Assembly (NCBI GenBank): GCA_015064445.1
Contig: SVSE01000001.1
Span: 186,001 to 250,000 of the forward strand
Direction: 5' to 3'
From: Oscillospiraceae bacterium
GTDB taxonomy: Bacteria; Bacillota; Clostridia; Oscillospirales; CAG-272
DNA: 64,000 nucleotides
Every line of letters begins with the position of its first letter. Position 1 is the stretch's first letter. Under the pieces are notes generated by a model. That model worked only from the letters and a program-made list of their open reading frames with translations. It was not told the DNA's origin and did no database searches. A program made the position numbers and the translations under genes. This document shows, piece by piece, positions 36,131 to 45,531 of the stretch.

Positions 36131-36251
36131 TTTAATGTCCTCCTTTGGTTATTTCCACCACAATCGCTTAACGCCACTACCGAATTCGGCACCGAGCAAC
36201 GCATCAGAGCGGTTGTGTGTGTTATGTTTTCGTGTGTTTCTCACGCACACG
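36131..36251 (-). promoter_or_regulatory. Structured rpsB leader, candidate S2 autoregulatory element
   Basis: The 5' untranslated region of about 120 bases folds as a closing helix CACACAACCGCT with AGCGATTGTGGTG (11 pairs, one bulge, one mismatch), an inner CCGAATTCGG palindrome with GGTG/GTAG flanks, and a 5' hairpin CGTGTG/CACACG. Other ribosomal protein operons are controlled by such leaders. I do not match it to a named Firmicutes family. Confidence 0.5.
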
Positions 36252-36258
36252 CTTTCGA

Positions 36259-36287
36259 ATTATATCATAATATAATCGGCTTTGCAA
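36259..36287 (-). promoter_or_regulatory. Sigma-A promoter of rpsB-tsf
   Basis: TTGCAA (36282-36287), spacer 17, TATAAT (36259-36264) with a TG extension (TGATATAAT) on the minus strand. Confidence 0.8.
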
Positions 36288-36351
36288 TATTTTTTTGTTA
36301 GTTCACAAAAAGTTTACAATTTGTTTTTAGTTTATTAACTTTTGTTCCTTT

Positions 36352-36582
36352 TCAGTGGCAAAAATCCACTAAAATTGCGTCCTTCCCTATTTTACAAATA
36401 CTTGACCAAGGTATATCTAAACATTTACAAGACTTTAAAGTAAGAAAATTCTTTGCCTCGGTTACATAAATACAACAAATTTTCCCTGAACAAGTATCTA
36501 TTTTAAGGTCGGTTATATAGCCTAAAACATCACCATTTCTTATATTTACTATTTCCTTTTCTACAAGTTCTGAAAGCTTCAT
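36352..36582 (-). CDS. ymxH: YlmC/YmxH family PRC-barrel sporulation protein
   Basis: 76 residues, a single PRC-barrel: MKLSELVEKEIVNIRNGDVLGYITDLKIDTCSGKICCIYV, ending IPWSSICKIGKDAILVD. This is the YlmC/YmxH family of small proteins common in endospore formers, some under sporulation control. The role is unknown. It carries four cysteines, more than usual. The region between it and the rpsB promoter (about 36300-36350) shows nothing notable. Confidence 0.85.
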   Translation of the reverse strand: MKLSELVEKEIVNIRNGDVLGYITDLKIDTCSGKICCIYVTEAKNFLTLKSCKCLDIPWSSICKIGKDAILVDFCH

Positions 36583-36610
36583 AAAATTCTCCTTTTATTA
36601 AATGATATGA

Positions 36611-36641
36611 AAAAGCCGAGGCTGTGTAGCCTCGGCTTTAA
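36611..36641 (-). terminator. Rho-independent terminator after the lipoprotein gene
   Basis: AAAGCCGAGGCT, four-base loop, AGCCTCGGCTTT, then TTTT on the minus strand. It begins three bases after the stop. Confidence 0.9.
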
Positions 36642-36643
36642 AA

Positions 36644-38554
36644 TTATTTGTTATAGGTAGAATTAAGAGAAGTAAATTCGCTAAGAGCATTCTTATAGAT
36701 TTCAGCGCTCAAAAGCTTATAAACAGTTGCGTTTTCAGAATAAATAGCCTTATCCTCCAAAAGCTTATCATAATCAGAAATCTTATCTAGTTCAGCCTGA
36801 AGAGCCTTGTTTTCATCCTCTAAGGTCTTAACCTCTTCGGCTTTTTCAGTGTTGCCCTTATATTCTTCAATCAAGAGCTTATTTGCCTCGATTTTATCCT
36901 TTTTAGTCTGCTCATCTGGCTTGAGAGTATTATATTCTTCAAGACCATCAGCGAGCTTCTTATCAGTAGCAATAACATCGAAGCCCTTAGAAGCCTCATA
37001 AGCCTCCTTAAATGCCTCGAATTCGTCGCTGGTCATAGCACTTATTTCTGCAAAAATCTCTGCATTAAGCGCCTTCAAGGCAGTTACAAGGGCATCAACC
37101 TTTGTCTTTTGTGTAGCAGATGCGTTCTTGTTATAATTTGAAAGGAAGTGGAGATAATTTGAAACGGTTGCATCATAGTTTACAGACTTTACATAATCCC
37201 AATCATCAATAACAGTTCCGTCTTCTCTATATGTCTTGTAGCCGTTACCGGTATAATCGTTGTTCATATCATAAACAACATTTCCGTTTGCATCCTTGAT
37301 AAGCTTAATTTTTGGATCATCCTCGTTTTCGGAATAATCAAGCTCATAATCAGTATCCTTTATACCATACTGAAGAAGTGTGCGGATTTCGGTGTTTGTG
37401 TAAAGCATGTACAAGAATGACATTGCTCTATCATAGTTGATTGAATATTCGCTTATAGCGAACATAGAGCCATATACATCTTCCTCGGTCATAACAGGAT
37501 TGCCTGTTTTCACGAGATAATAATCATTTGCATAAGCCTCAGCGCCAGCCTTAGTGCCATTATAAATCATAACACCAGCCTTCTCGCCCTCGCCAAGAGC
37601 ATTCTTTACGTAGCTCTTATCCTTCAACGACTTGTAAAGTGATGTATAAGCCATATAAGCCTCATTATCAAATATGCCACCTGGCGCTACTGTGCCATCA
37701 GCAGATGTGATAAGAGATTGCTCATCAGCCCAATAAATGATGCCTGGGGCATCCTTCTCGGTGCCAACAAATGGAACTACTCCAGCAGTGCCAGCCTCTC
37801 CGATTGCGTTGATAAGCTCCTCACAATCAAGAACACTTGTAATGCTATCAAGGTCAAATTCATAGCCAGAAGCCTCTACAAGAGCCTTATTAATAAGAAC
37901 ATACTGGAAGCTATCCTCTGCATAAGCACGATTGTTGGGAACTGCATAAAGGTTCTTGTTGATAACAAGTGGTGTAATGATTTCGTTTCTTATAAGCTTC
38001 TTGAATCTTGGATAAGATGCACTTTCGCTTGTTACATATGGATTAAGAGAATAAAGCATTCTATCGTTAGCAAGCTTTGTATATGTAGCATAGTCTCTAA
38101 TCAAGCAAATATCGATTTGGTTTTCCAAAATTTCTGGATATTTAAGCTTATAGAAATAATCCTCAGAATTTGGCGGATACTTTTCGGCATCATTTACATA
38201 AGTTTTACCTATTTCAATAGGCTTTGCAAGCGTTGAAGCCTTGATGCTATTAAATTTCTCACTCAATTTTGCATCGTATTCAGCGTCGCTTACAGCAATA
38301 ATATTAATTTTTGTATTCTTAGTAGCGATAAGAGAGTTAATCTCCTCCTCTACTGCCTCTAATCTCTTTTTGAAAGCATCAGAGTTAGAATCGCTATTAG
38401 TTGGAATCCAAAGAGAAAGTGTATAAGCAGTATCACCTGCACATACGTTTTCCTTTCTTATTTCGTCATCTGTTTTCTCATCTTTGCAAGATGTAAGCAC
38501 GAGTGAAAGCACCATCATTATAGCAAGAAGAAAACAAAGCAATCTTTTTTTCAT
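36644..38554 (-). CDS. Extracellular solute-binding lipoprotein (orphan, unknown ligand)
   Basis: 636 residues. A lipoprotein signal peptide ends in the lipobox VLTSC (Cys23), so the mature protein is anchored outside the membrane. Residues 45-480 resemble family 1 solute-binding proteins (YTLSLWIPTNSDS, repeated NRAYAEDSFQYVLINKALVEASGYEFD, a SEYSINYDRAMSFLYMLYTN segment). The last 170 residues are rich in Lys, Glu, Ala and Leu and look like coiled coil. No permease or ATPase gene is adjacent. It has a near-consensus promoter and its own terminator, so it is probably made in quantity. Ligand unknown. Confidence 0.72.
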   Translation of the reverse strand: MKKRLLCFLLAIMMVLSLVLTSCKDEKTDDEIRKENVCAGDTAYTLSLWIPTNSDSNSDAFKKRLEAVEEEINSLIATKNTKINIIAVSDAEYDAKLSEKFNSIKASTLAKPIEIGKTYVNDAEKYPPNSEDYFYKLKYPEILENQIDICLIRDYATYTKLANDRMLYSLNPYVTSESASYPRFKKLIRNEIITPLVINKNLYAVPNNRAYAEDSFQYVLINKALVEASGYEFDLDSITSVLDCEELINAIGEAGTAGVVPFVGTEKDAPGIIYWADEQSLITSADGTVAPGGIFDNEAYMAYTSLYKSLKDKSYVKNALGEGEKAGVMIYNGTKAGAEAYANDYYLVKTGNPVMTEEDVYGSMFAISEYSINYDRAMSFLYMLYTNTEIRTLLQYGIKDTDYELDYSENEDDPKIKLIKDANGNVVYDMNNDYTGNGYKTYREDGTVIDDWDYVKSVNYDATVSNYLHFLSNYNKNASATQKTKVDALVTALKALNAEIFAEISAMTSDEFEAFKEAYEASKGFDVIATDKKLADGLEEYNTLKPDEQTKKDKIEANKLLIEEYKGNTEKAEEVKTLEDENKALQAELDKISDYDKLLEDKAIYSENATVYKLLSAEIYKNALSEFTSLNSTYNK

Positions 38555-38593
38555 TTAATCGTTCCTCCACGACTGTAATTACGAATTATAATA

Positions 38594-38622
38594 ATTTTAC
38601 TATAAAGAAAGAGATTTGTCAA
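38594..38622 (-). promoter_or_regulatory. Sigma-A promoter of the lipoprotein gene
   Basis: TTGACA (38617-38622), spacer 17, TAAAAT (38594-38599) on the minus strand. A GGAGGAACG site precedes the ATG. Confidence 0.78.
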
Positions 38623-38653
38623 GCAATTTTGCACATTGTTAACAAAATGTTAA

Positions 38654-39718
38654 TCAGTCAAGATATGCTCTTAATTTCTTAGAACGGCTTGGATGACGAA
38701 GCTTTCTTAAAGCCTTTGCTTCAATTTGACGAATTCTTTCACGAGTGATTTGGAACTTTTCTCCAACCTCTTCAAGAGTTCTTGTTCTTCCATCATCAAG
38801 TCCAAAGCGCAATCTCAAAACCTCTTCCTCTCTTGGAGTGAGCGTTTTAAGAACATCGTTGAGCTGTTCCTTAAGAAGCGTATAGGATGCGGCCTCAGCT
38901 GGTGCTGGTGAATCCTCATCAGGAATGAAGTCGCCCAAGTGGCTATCCTCCTCTTCACCGATAGGAGTTTCAAGAGATACAGGCTCTAAGGCGTATTTCA
39001 TAGTATCTCTTACCTTTTCAGGCGTCATATCAATTTTATCTGCAATTTCCTCAGGAGTAGGCTCTCTGCCAAGCTCTTGAAGAAGCTGTCTTGAAACTCT
39101 TGACACCTTATGAATGGTTTCTACCATATGAACAGGTATACGAACGGTTCTTGCTTGGTCAGCAATTGCTCTTGTAATAGCCTGTCTTATCCACCATGTA
39201 GCATAGGTTGAGAATTTATAGCCCTTTTCAGAATCAAACTTTTCAACAGCCTTCATAAGGCCGAGGTTTCCCTCTTGAATCAAATCAAGGAATGCCATTC
39301 CCTTGCCCACATGCTTCTTAGCAATACTTACAACAAGACGAAGGTTAGCCTCAACAATCTTATTTTTAGCATTTTCATCGCCATTTTTCATGGCTGTTGC
39401 AAATTCTCTTTCATCATCAGCGCTCAAAAGTGGAACTCTGCCGATTTCCTTGAGGTACATTCTTACAGGATCATCGATTGCAAAGCTTTCCTGAAGCTTT
39501 TCGATTTCCTCTGTACTCATCAACTGCTCCATCTCTTTTTCAAGATCGTCTACATCTTCTGCGTTGATGTCATCGGAGTTTTTACTTACTATGCTCAAAA
39601 GCTCATCGAGCTGATCGTCGGCAAAATAGTCGATTTCGCCCTCTTTGATATCGTCTTCTGATTCATTCGAGGAATTACTGTTAAGAATATCGTCAATGTC
39701 AAATTCCTTTTTACTCAT
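38654..39718 (-). CDS. rpoD: Primary sigma factor RpoD/SigA
   Basis: 354 residues. A short acidic N-terminal region is followed by region 1.2 ([16 protein letters not shown]), region 2 ([42 protein letters not shown]), region 3, and region 4 ([15 protein letters not shown], then [21 protein letters not shown]). It directs RNA polymerase to housekeeping promoters such as those marked in this window. It follows dnaG by 12 bases in the classical dgt-dnaG-rpoD operon. Confidence 0.97.
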   Translation of the reverse strand: MSKKEFDIDDILNSNSSNESEDDIKEGEIDYFADDQLDELLSIVSKNSDDINAEDVDDLEKEMEQLMSTEEIEKLQESFAIDDPVRMYLKEIGRVPLLSADDEREFATAMKNGDENAKNKIVEANLRLVVSIAKKHVGKGMAFLDLIQEGNLGLMKAVEKFDSEKGYKFSTYATWWIRQAITRAIADQARTVRIPVHMVETIHKVSRVSRQLLQELGREPTPEEIADKIDMTPEKVRDTMKYALEPVSLETPIGEEEDSHLGDFIPDEDSPAPAEAASYTLLKEQLNDVLKTLTPREEEVLRLRFGLDDGRTRTLEEVGEKFQITRERIRQIEAKALRKLRHPSRSKKLRAYLD

Positions 39719-39730
39719 TTTTTACCCCTC

Positions 39731-41476
39731 TTATTTCTTTTTCTTCAATAGCGCTTCAAGAGAATCAAGGCTATTTTCGGATTTTTTCTTATTCTTTTCT
39801 GCGCGAAGCGAATCGATACAGCCCATCAAAACATCATCTCCGTTTGAGTTGAGCATTTGTCTATCGGTTTGCATTTTCGCAATTCTCGAAACCTCTTCCT
39901 GAGAGAAATCCTCTGAAAAATATGCAATATCAAATTTTACATTTAAGCTATGAAGCTCTTTCATTTTTTCAAAGATTTTTCTGCTGAAGCTTGTAACGAA
40001 ATCCTCCGAGGTCAAGGTTTCTATACACTTTTTGAAGTGCTCCTCGTGAAGCTGCATAAGCCCTAAAATAGCCTCTTCTATCTTATTTGCCCTGATATTA
40101 GCGGCGCTTTCAGGATTTATTCTATCGCCTATACCACTTGTTGCACGGTATATTTCGTTCTTTTGATTTTTCTTTTCCTCTCGTATGTGCTTATTAACCA
40201 TAGAGGAAACATCTTTTTTAATGCTTTCCTTTGGAAGCTCAAGAAGCTTTGCAACCTTTATGCAATAAACCTCTCGTTCAACATCCGATGAAAAGCTTGC
40301 AATTATATTGCAAATTTCCTTTGATGCCTTAATTTTTTCATCAAAATCAGCAATATTATATTTTGCCAAAACCTTTTCAAGCTCAAAATCAAATCTTGTT
40401 CTTGATTTTTCGATAATGTCCTTAAACCTGGTAGCGCCAAAGGTCTTTATAAATTCATCTGGGTCCTTTGCGCCGGACATTTTCAAGATTTTAACATCAA
40501 TTCCAACCTCTTGCAAATAGTTAAAGGCTTTATTCGCTGCACGCTGACCAGCCTCGTCACTATCGTAAGAAATTATAACCTTTTTAGTATATTTCGAGAA
40601 TATTCTCGCCTGCTCTGAGGTGATTGCAGTGCCCAAGGTGGCGACAGCATTTTCAAAGCCTGCTGCATGAAGAGCGATAACATCCATATATCCCTCGCAA
40701 AGAATCATCATATTTTCACAATTGTTCTTTGCAAAGTTCAAAGCGAACAAATTTTTGCTCTTTTTAAAGGCGGGGGTATCAGATGTGTTCAAATATTTTG
40801 GCTTTGAGTCATCCATAACTCGTCCACCAAAGGCAACAATATTGCCCGATGTATCGATGATAGGAAACATAACTCTATTACGGAAATAGTCATATGCTAT
40901 TCCCTTTTCGCCCTTACCACAAAGGAAAGCAACACACATTTCCTCATCAGTATAGCCAAGCTTTCTTAAATGATCGTGGAGTGCTCCATAGGAATTAGGA
41001 GCAAAGCCAAGACCAAAACGATTGATTATAGCAGATGGCAAGCCACGCTTTTTCATAAGATAGTCGCGCGCTTCTGCGCCGATTTTTTCATCAAAAAGGC
41101 ACTTGTGGAAGAATTTTGCAGCTTCCTTATTCATATCAAGCACGCGTTGTCTACCAACTCCACGCTTGTTGTTATCGCCATCGATGCTATCAGGCAAAAC
41201 AAGGCCTCCTCGCTGAGCAAGAAGCTTAATTGCCGAGATATAATCAACATTTTCGGCACGCATTACAAAGGAAATAGCATCTCCACCTGCACCACATCCA
41301 AAGCAATAAAAGGACTGTGTAGCAGGAAAAACGACGAATGAAGGCGTTTTCTCGCTATGAAAAGGACATGAGCCACTATAATTAGAGCCAGCTCTTCTCA
41401 ATGTGACATACGAGGAAACAACGCTTTCGATGTCATTTCTAAACTTTATTTCTTCAATTATTTGTGGATCAATCAT
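39731..41476 (-). CDS. dnaG: DNA primase
   Basis: 581 residues from the ATG at 41476, which overlaps the dgt stop (ATGA) and has GGAGAAGAAG upstream. An in-frame GTG at 41488 is less likely. N-terminal CHC2 zinc domain (CPFHSEKTPSF, then CFGCGAGG), DnaG core, Toprim (LCEGYMDVIALHAAGF, then SYDSDEAGQRA), and a C-terminal helicase-binding region. It makes RNA primers for replication. Confidence 0.96.
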   Translation of the reverse strand: MIDPQIIEEIKFRNDIESVVSSYVTLRRAGSNYSGSCPFHSEKTPSFVVFPATQSFYCFGCGAGGDAISFVMRAENVDYISAIKLLAQRGGLVLPDSIDGDNNKRGVGRQRVLDMNKEAAKFFHKCLFDEKIGAEARDYLMKKRGLPSAIINRFGLGFAPNSYGALHDHLRKLGYTDEEMCVAFLCGKGEKGIAYDYFRNRVMFPIIDTSGNIVAFGGRVMDDSKPKYLNTSDTPAFKKSKNLFALNFAKNNCENMMILCEGYMDVIALHAAGFENAVATLGTAITSEQARIFSKYTKKVIISYDSDEAGQRAANKAFNYLQEVGIDVKILKMSGAKDPDEFIKTFGATRFKDIIEKSRTRFDFELEKVLAKYNIADFDEKIKASKEICNIIASFSSDVEREVYCIKVAKLLELPKESIKKDVSSMVNKHIREEKKNQKNEIYRATSGIGDRINPESAANIRANKIEEAILGLMQLHEEHFKKCIETLTSEDFVTSFSRKIFEKMKELHSLNVKFDIAYFSEDFSQEEVSRIAKMQTDRQMLNSNGDDVLMGCIDSLRAEKNKKKSENSLDSLEALLKKKK

Positions 41477-42477
41477 CTTCTTCTCCACGAGTTAGGAACA
41501 TAAAGCTCTCTAAACAAATCAACTGCATACCTGTCAGTCATACTCGAAATGTAGTCACATACACATCTCTCAACAGGCTCTGAGTCAAGATTTTTCACAA
41601 ATATAGGTGGCATTTCTTGAGGATTCTTCACGAAATATGCGAAAAGAGTTCCAAGCATATCAATTGCCTTTTCCTCTTCTCCTTTTACCATTTTGTTAGT
41701 GTAAACATTTTTGAAAAGAAATGCACGAAGCTCCATCATAGCTTCACCTATTTCATCGGACATTTTTATATAAGGCTTGTCCCAGCTCTCAGAAATAACA
41801 GATGAAACAAGAGTATTTATACGCTTACTATGTCCATCTCCTAAGGTCTTTCTGATTTCCAGAGGAATATCCTCAATGCAAAGTATACCGGCACGACAAG
41901 CATCATCAATATCATGGTTTATGTAGGCAATTCTATCAGCGATCTTTATAATCTTACCTTCAAGCGTTGCTGACTCACAAGAGCCTGTGTGATTAAGGAT
42001 TGCGTCCTTAACCTCCCACGTAAGATTCAATCCCTCGCCATCGTTTTCGAGCTTTTCTACAACTCTTATACTCTGCTTATAATGGGCAAAATCAGGGGAA
42101 TAAAACTTTTGCATAGCGCTTTCGCCAGAATGTCCAAATGGTGTATGTCCCAAATCGTGTCCAAGGGCGGCAGCCTCGCACAAATCCTCATTGAGACGGA
42201 GCGCACGAGAAATAATTCTTGCTATTTGTGCAACCTCAAGTGTATGAGTCATTCTTGTTCTAAAATGCTCATCCTCAGGAGACAAAAAGACCTGTGTTTT
42301 ATGCATTAGCCTACGGAAAGCCTTTGAGTGAATGATTCTATCACGGTCTCTTTGGAATTCGGTACGGTTAGGACAAGGTGGACACGGCTTTTCTCTACCT
42401 CGTGTATTTGAGGTCAAAAATGCATGCTCTGACAGGAATGATTTTTCTCTTTCCAAAAAAATCTCATTTGCGGTCAT
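41473..42477 (-). CDS. dgt: dGTP triphosphohydrolase-like HD-domain protein
   Basis: 334 residues, the short form common in Firmicutes next to dnaG. NRTEFQRDRDRIIHSKAFRRLMHKTQV opens the domain. The metal site is H-HD-D: RMTHTLEVAQIARII, then ALGHDLGHTPFGHSGE, and later KIADRIAYINHDIDDA. It hydrolyses dNTPs to the nucleoside and tripolyphosphate, with substrate preference not predictable. AAAGGAGGAATAAT precedes the ATG. Confidence 0.93.
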   Translation of the reverse strand: MTANEIFLEREKSFLSEHAFLTSNTRGREKPCPPCPNRTEFQRDRDRIIHSKAFRRLMHKTQVFLSPEDEHFRTRMTHTLEVAQIARIISRALRLNEDLCEAAALGHDLGHTPFGHSGESAMQKFYSPDFAHYKQSIRVVEKLENDGEGLNLTWEVKDAILNHTGSCESATLEGKIIKIADRIAYINHDIDDACRAGILCIEDIPLEIRKTLGDGHSKRINTLVSSVISESWDKPYIKMSDEIGEAMMELRAFLFKNVYTNKMVKGEEEKAIDMLGTLFAYFVKNPQEMPPIFVKNLDSEPVERCVCDYISSMTDRYAVDLFRELYVPNSWRRR

Positions 42478-42505
42478 ATATTATTCCTCCTTTCAAATTC
42501 ATACA

Positions 42506-42534
42506 TATATAAAAATACGCAAAAAATGGTGCAA
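42506..42534 (-). promoter_or_regulatory. Possible sigma-A promoter of dgt-dnaG-rpoD
   Basis: TTGCAC (42529-42534), spacer 17, TATATA (42506-42511) on the minus strand. The -35 box is part of the second arm of the upstream terminator. Confidence 0.4.
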
Positions 42535-42556
42535 ATACTTTTTTGCACCATTTTTA
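42521..42556 (-). terminator. Rho-independent terminator after yigZ
   Basis: AAAAATGGTGCAAA, short loop, TTTTGCACCATTTTT, almost symmetric. It starts two bases past the yigZ stop. Confidence 0.88.
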
Positions 42557-42558
42557 TC

Positions 42559-43185
42559 CTATTTAGAATCTAATCTATTTCCCGTAATTTCAAGAGAAAT
42601 CTTGCCAGCAAATGCCTCGTTTATTTTCAGTTTGAAATTCTCGAATATTTCTTGGGAAATTGCGAATCTCAAATTAACATCACTTGCAAATTCGGTTTCA
42701 TCTATTATAGCCTCAAACGAGGTTAAAATAGGCTGTAATTTTTGATAATCGGAATACGAGCAGGTAGCCTTTATTTCGACAAACTCCTCATAAACAGCAA
42801 TTCCACCAGCCTCTAATGCCATTGATGCGCTTGTAGAATAAGCTCTTACAAGTCCACCCGCGCCGAGTAAAATGCCTCCAAAATATCGAGTAATAACGAC
42901 ACAAACATCAGTAATTCCAGACATTCTGATAGCATTTAAGGCAGGCATTCCGGCAGTTCCCTGTGGCTCTGCATCATCAGAATATCTTGAAAGCGTTCCG
43001 TCGCCTAATGTGTATGCATAAACATTATGAGTGGCATCAGAATATCTCTTTTTTCTTTGCTTTATGATTTCAAGAGCCTCTTCCTCACTATTTATAGGCA
43101 CTGCAATCGCTATAAAAACGGACTTTTTCTCTGTAAATTCAATTTCAGCAGTTTTTTTGAGCTTTTTAATTTTTTCGTTAGCCAT
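42559..43185 (-). CDS. yigZ: YigZ/IMPACT family protein
   Basis: 208 residues. The N-terminal UPF0029/IMPACT domain includes EKKSVFIAIAVPINSEEEA, ATHNVYAYTLGD, RYSDDAEPQGTAGMPALN and VVITRYFGGILLGAGGLVRAYS. The C-terminal DUF1949-like half is ferredoxin-like. Related to the eukaryotic translation-linked IMPACT protein. The bacterial role is not established. It lies 27 bases after hflX. Confidence 0.92.
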   Translation of the reverse strand: MANEKIKKLKKTAEIEFTEKKSVFIAIAVPINSEEEALEIIKQRKKRYSDATHNVYAYTLGDGTLSRYSDDAEPQGTAGMPALNAIRMSGITDVCVVITRYFGGILLGAGGLVRAYSTSASMALEAGGIAVYEEFVEIKATCSYSDYQKLQPILTSFEAIIDETEFASDVNLRFAISQEIFENFKLKINEAFAGKISLEITGNRLDSK

Positions 43186-43212
43186 AATTCATTTTAGGCA
43201 AATGTAAAAATG

Positions 43213-44472
43213 CTAATTTTTAAGGAATTTTTGGAACATTCCCTTTGTTTTAGCATCTACAACTGCTTCAATCAAAACTCCTTCATCAACATATTTTGTG
43301 TTTCTTATTTCAGCCATTTTATAGAGCGAATTTAATGCGCTCTGCTCGGTGTAAGGGAATAAAAATAGCTCTGCGCTTTTACCTGCCCTGCACATTTGCT
43401 CAAGCTGATCCTGAAGCTCATCAAGACCTTCTCCATTCTTAGCACTGATCGCCACAACACGAGCGCTGGATGATTTAAAAAGCCTTAAATCATAGAGTCT
43501 TTCAGGCGTACACAAATCAAATTTATTAAATACATACAATCTTGGTTTCTCAGACACATTCAAATTCTCCAAAATGCCCTCTGTGACAGCCATATGAGAA
43601 AGACACTCTTCGTCCGATGCATCGACAACAATTATTAGAAAATCACAATAAACCGCCTCATCAAGAGTTGAGCGAAAGGCGTGAATGAGATGGTGTGGAA
43701 GCTTGCGTATGAAGCCAACCGTATCGGTTATAAGCATATTTATTCCACTTGGAAGCTCGTACTTTCTTGTAGTTGGGTCAAGAGTTGCAAAAAGCTTGTC
43801 CTCTGCCAAGATTCCTGCGCCTGTTAGAAGATTTAAAAGTGTAGATTTCCCTGCGTTTGTGTAGCCTGCAATGCAAGCCTTAACAACACCGCTCCTATCT
43901 CTTTGAGCGCGCATCGTAAGTCTATTCTTTTCAAGCTCTCTTAGTTCGTTTTGTAAAAAAGCAATTCTCGACGAAAGCCTTCTTCTATCAATTTCGAGCT
44001 TACTTTCACCTGGACCTCTTGTACCAATACCACCGCCAAGCCTCGACATATCCTTACCCTTACCCATAAGCCTTGGTGCTGTATATTTAAGCTGTGCAAG
44101 CTCAACTTGAATTTTCCCCTCTGCGCTTGTTGCGTGAAGAGCAAAAATGTCCAAAATGAGCATACTTCTATCGATTACATCAGCATTAGTTGCATTTTCT
44201 ATATTTTTGATTTGAGCTGGTGTTAGTTCGCAGTCAAAAACGATCTTTTTAATGTCGTTATTCTTGCATAGCTCGCTTAATTCCTCGAGCTTGCCCTCGC
44301 CAACACAGGTAGCAACATCAGGAGAGCTTTTCATTTGAGTAAGCACTGCAAAAACCTCTCCACCAGCTGTATCAACAAGTCTTTCAAGCTCTAAAAGCGA
44401 GCGCTCCGCCTCCTCCTGTGCACCTTGAGGATAAACGGAAACCGTTATTACTCTATTATCAATTTTTTCCAT
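43213..44472 (-). CDS. hflX: GTPase HflX
   Basis: 419 residues. N-terminal HflX domain (VGEGKLEELSELC, VDRSMLILDIFALHA-like segment, GGGIGTRGPGESKLEIDRR), then a GTPase with G1 GYTNAGKST, G3 DTVG, G4 NKFD. It binds the 50S subunit and rescues or splits stalled ribosomes under stress. No structural gene partner besides yigZ downstream. Confidence 0.95.
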   Translation of the reverse strand: MEKIDNRVITVSVYPQGAQEEAERSLLELERLVDTAGGEVFAVLTQMKSSPDVATCVGEGKLEELSELCKNNDIKKIVFDCELTPAQIKNIENATNADVIDRSMLILDIFALHATSAEGKIQVELAQLKYTAPRLMGKGKDMSRLGGGIGTRGPGESKLEIDRRRLSSRIAFLQNELRELEKNRLTMRAQRDRSGVVKACIAGYTNAGKSTLLNLLTGAGILAEDKLFATLDPTTRKYELPSGINMLITDTVGFIRKLPHHLIHAFRSTLDEAVYCDFLIIVVDASDEECLSHMAVTEGILENLNVSEKPRLYVFNKFDLCTPERLYDLRLFKSSSARVVAISAKNGEGLDELQDQLEQMCRAGKSAELFLFPYTEQSALNSLYKMAEIRNTKYVDEGVLIEAVVDAKTKGMFQKFLKN

Positions 44473-44493
44473 AAATCCTCCGAGGAAATTAAA

Positions 44494-44519
44494 AAGGCAA
44501 GCATTGCTTGCCCGTTTTA
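44494..44519 (-). terminator. Rho-independent terminator after rpmE
   Basis: GGCAAGC (44496-44502), three-base loop, GCTTGCC (44506-44512) with T-run on the minus strand, just past the rpmE stop. Confidence 0.87.
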
Positions 44520-44524
44520 ATTAC

Positions 44525-44728
44525 TTATTTTACACCGTTAAGACGTCTCTTGAACTTGTCAACGCGTCCGCCAGCATCTACCAATTTCTGCTTTCCTGTG
44601 AAGAAAGGATGGCATTTTGCGCAAATTTCAACTGAGATATCACCTTTAGTGGTTTTAGTAACTACGGTGTTACCGCAAGCACATTTGATTGTCGCTTCCT
44701 TGTATTCTGGATGAAGTCCTGCTTTCAT
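44525..44728 (-). CDS. rpmE: 50S ribosomal protein L31 (zinc-binding form)
   Basis: 67 residues from the ATG at 44728, preceded by GAGGTGAAAATA. It begins [20 protein letters not shown] and carries the CxC...CxxC set ([16 protein letters not shown]), so it is the zinc-containing type rather than the zinc-free paralogue. It is a single-gene unit with its own promoter and terminator. Confidence 0.95.
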   Translation of the reverse strand: MKAGLHPEYKEATIKCACGNTVVTKTTKGDISVEICAKCHPFFTGKQKLVDAGGRVDKFKRRLNGVK

Positions 44729-44770
44729 TATTTTCACCTCTTTGCAAAATAGTTCTATAATTTTCGATTC

Positions 44771-44800
44771 ATTATACTACACATCTAATACAAAAGTCAA
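44771..44800 (-). promoter_or_regulatory. Sigma-A promoter of rpmE
   Basis: TTGACT (44795-44800), spacer 18, TATAAT (44771-44776) on the minus strand. Confidence 0.72.
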
Positions 44801-44818
44801 GACTTTTTTCAAATATTT

Positions 44819-45517
44819 TTAAATTTTTGCTTCTATCTCTTTTTTTAGTCGCTTAATTATCTTTTTTTCGAGTCTTGAAATGTAGGATTGAGATATGCCA
44901 AGCTCGTCTGCTACCTCTTTTTGCGTTTTTTCTCGTCCGTCTATAAATCCGTATCTCAAATTTATGATTATCTGCTCTCTTTTGCCTAATTTCGAGAGCG
45001 CCTCGGCGATAATCTTTTTATCCTCACTTTGCTCAATGTTTTTGTAAACCGTATCTTCCTCAGTACCCAAAACATCGGACAATAAAAGCTCATTTCCGTC
45101 CCAATCTGTATTCAAGGGCTCATCTATTGATATTTCCATATGCCTGTTGCTATTTTTTCTTATGTACATCAAAATTTCGTTTTCAATGCATCTTGATGCA
45201 TATGTAGCAAGCTTTATGTTTTTGTCCGCTTTATAGGTATTAATTGCCTTTATAAGGCCTATTGTGCCGATAGAAATTAGGTCCTCAAGCGGTGTGCCTA
45301 CTGTTTCAAATTTTTTCGCTATATAGACAACAAGCCTCAAATTATGCTCTATTAAAATTCCTGACCTGTCAGGATTGCTTTCCATTTCTGCTATTATTTC
45401 TGCCTCTACCTCTGGATCAAGAGGTGGGGGAAGAGTTTCCGGTCCATTTATGTAAAATACCTCTTTTTTACCGAATATCTTTGCAAAAAAGAGCTTTATT
45501 TTCTCAAAAATTCTCAT
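44819..45517 (-). CDS. sigE: Sporulation sigma factor SigE (precursor)
   Basis: 232 residues from the ATG at 45517, with AGGATAAGAAG upstream. The basic, amphipathic pro-sequence ([20 protein letters not shown]) precedes [16 protein letters not shown], where the Bacillus precursor is cut. Region 2 ([38 protein letters not shown]) and region 4 ([20 protein letters not shown]) are complete. It directs early mother-cell transcription, including spoIIIA, yqfCD and ylbJ homologues, by analogy with Bacillus. It follows spoIIGA by 14 bases. Confidence 0.95.
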   Translation of the reverse strand: MRIFEKIKLFFAKIFGKKEVFYINGPETLPPPLDPEVEAEIIAEMESNPDRSGILIEHNLRLVVYIAKKFETVGTPLEDLISIGTIGLIKAINTYKADKNIKLATYASRCIENEILMYIRKNSNRHMEISIDEPLNTDWDGNELLLSDVLGTEEDTVYKNIEQSEDKKIIAEALSKLGKREQIIINLRYGFIDGREKTQKEVADELGISQSYISRLEKKIIKRLKKEIEAKI

Positions 45518-45531
45518 CTTCTTATCCTTTC

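Noticed and set aside
38636-38655. Terminator after rpoD at TTAACA-AAA-TGTTAA
   Set aside because: The stem is short and AT-only and lacks a T-run on the minus strand.
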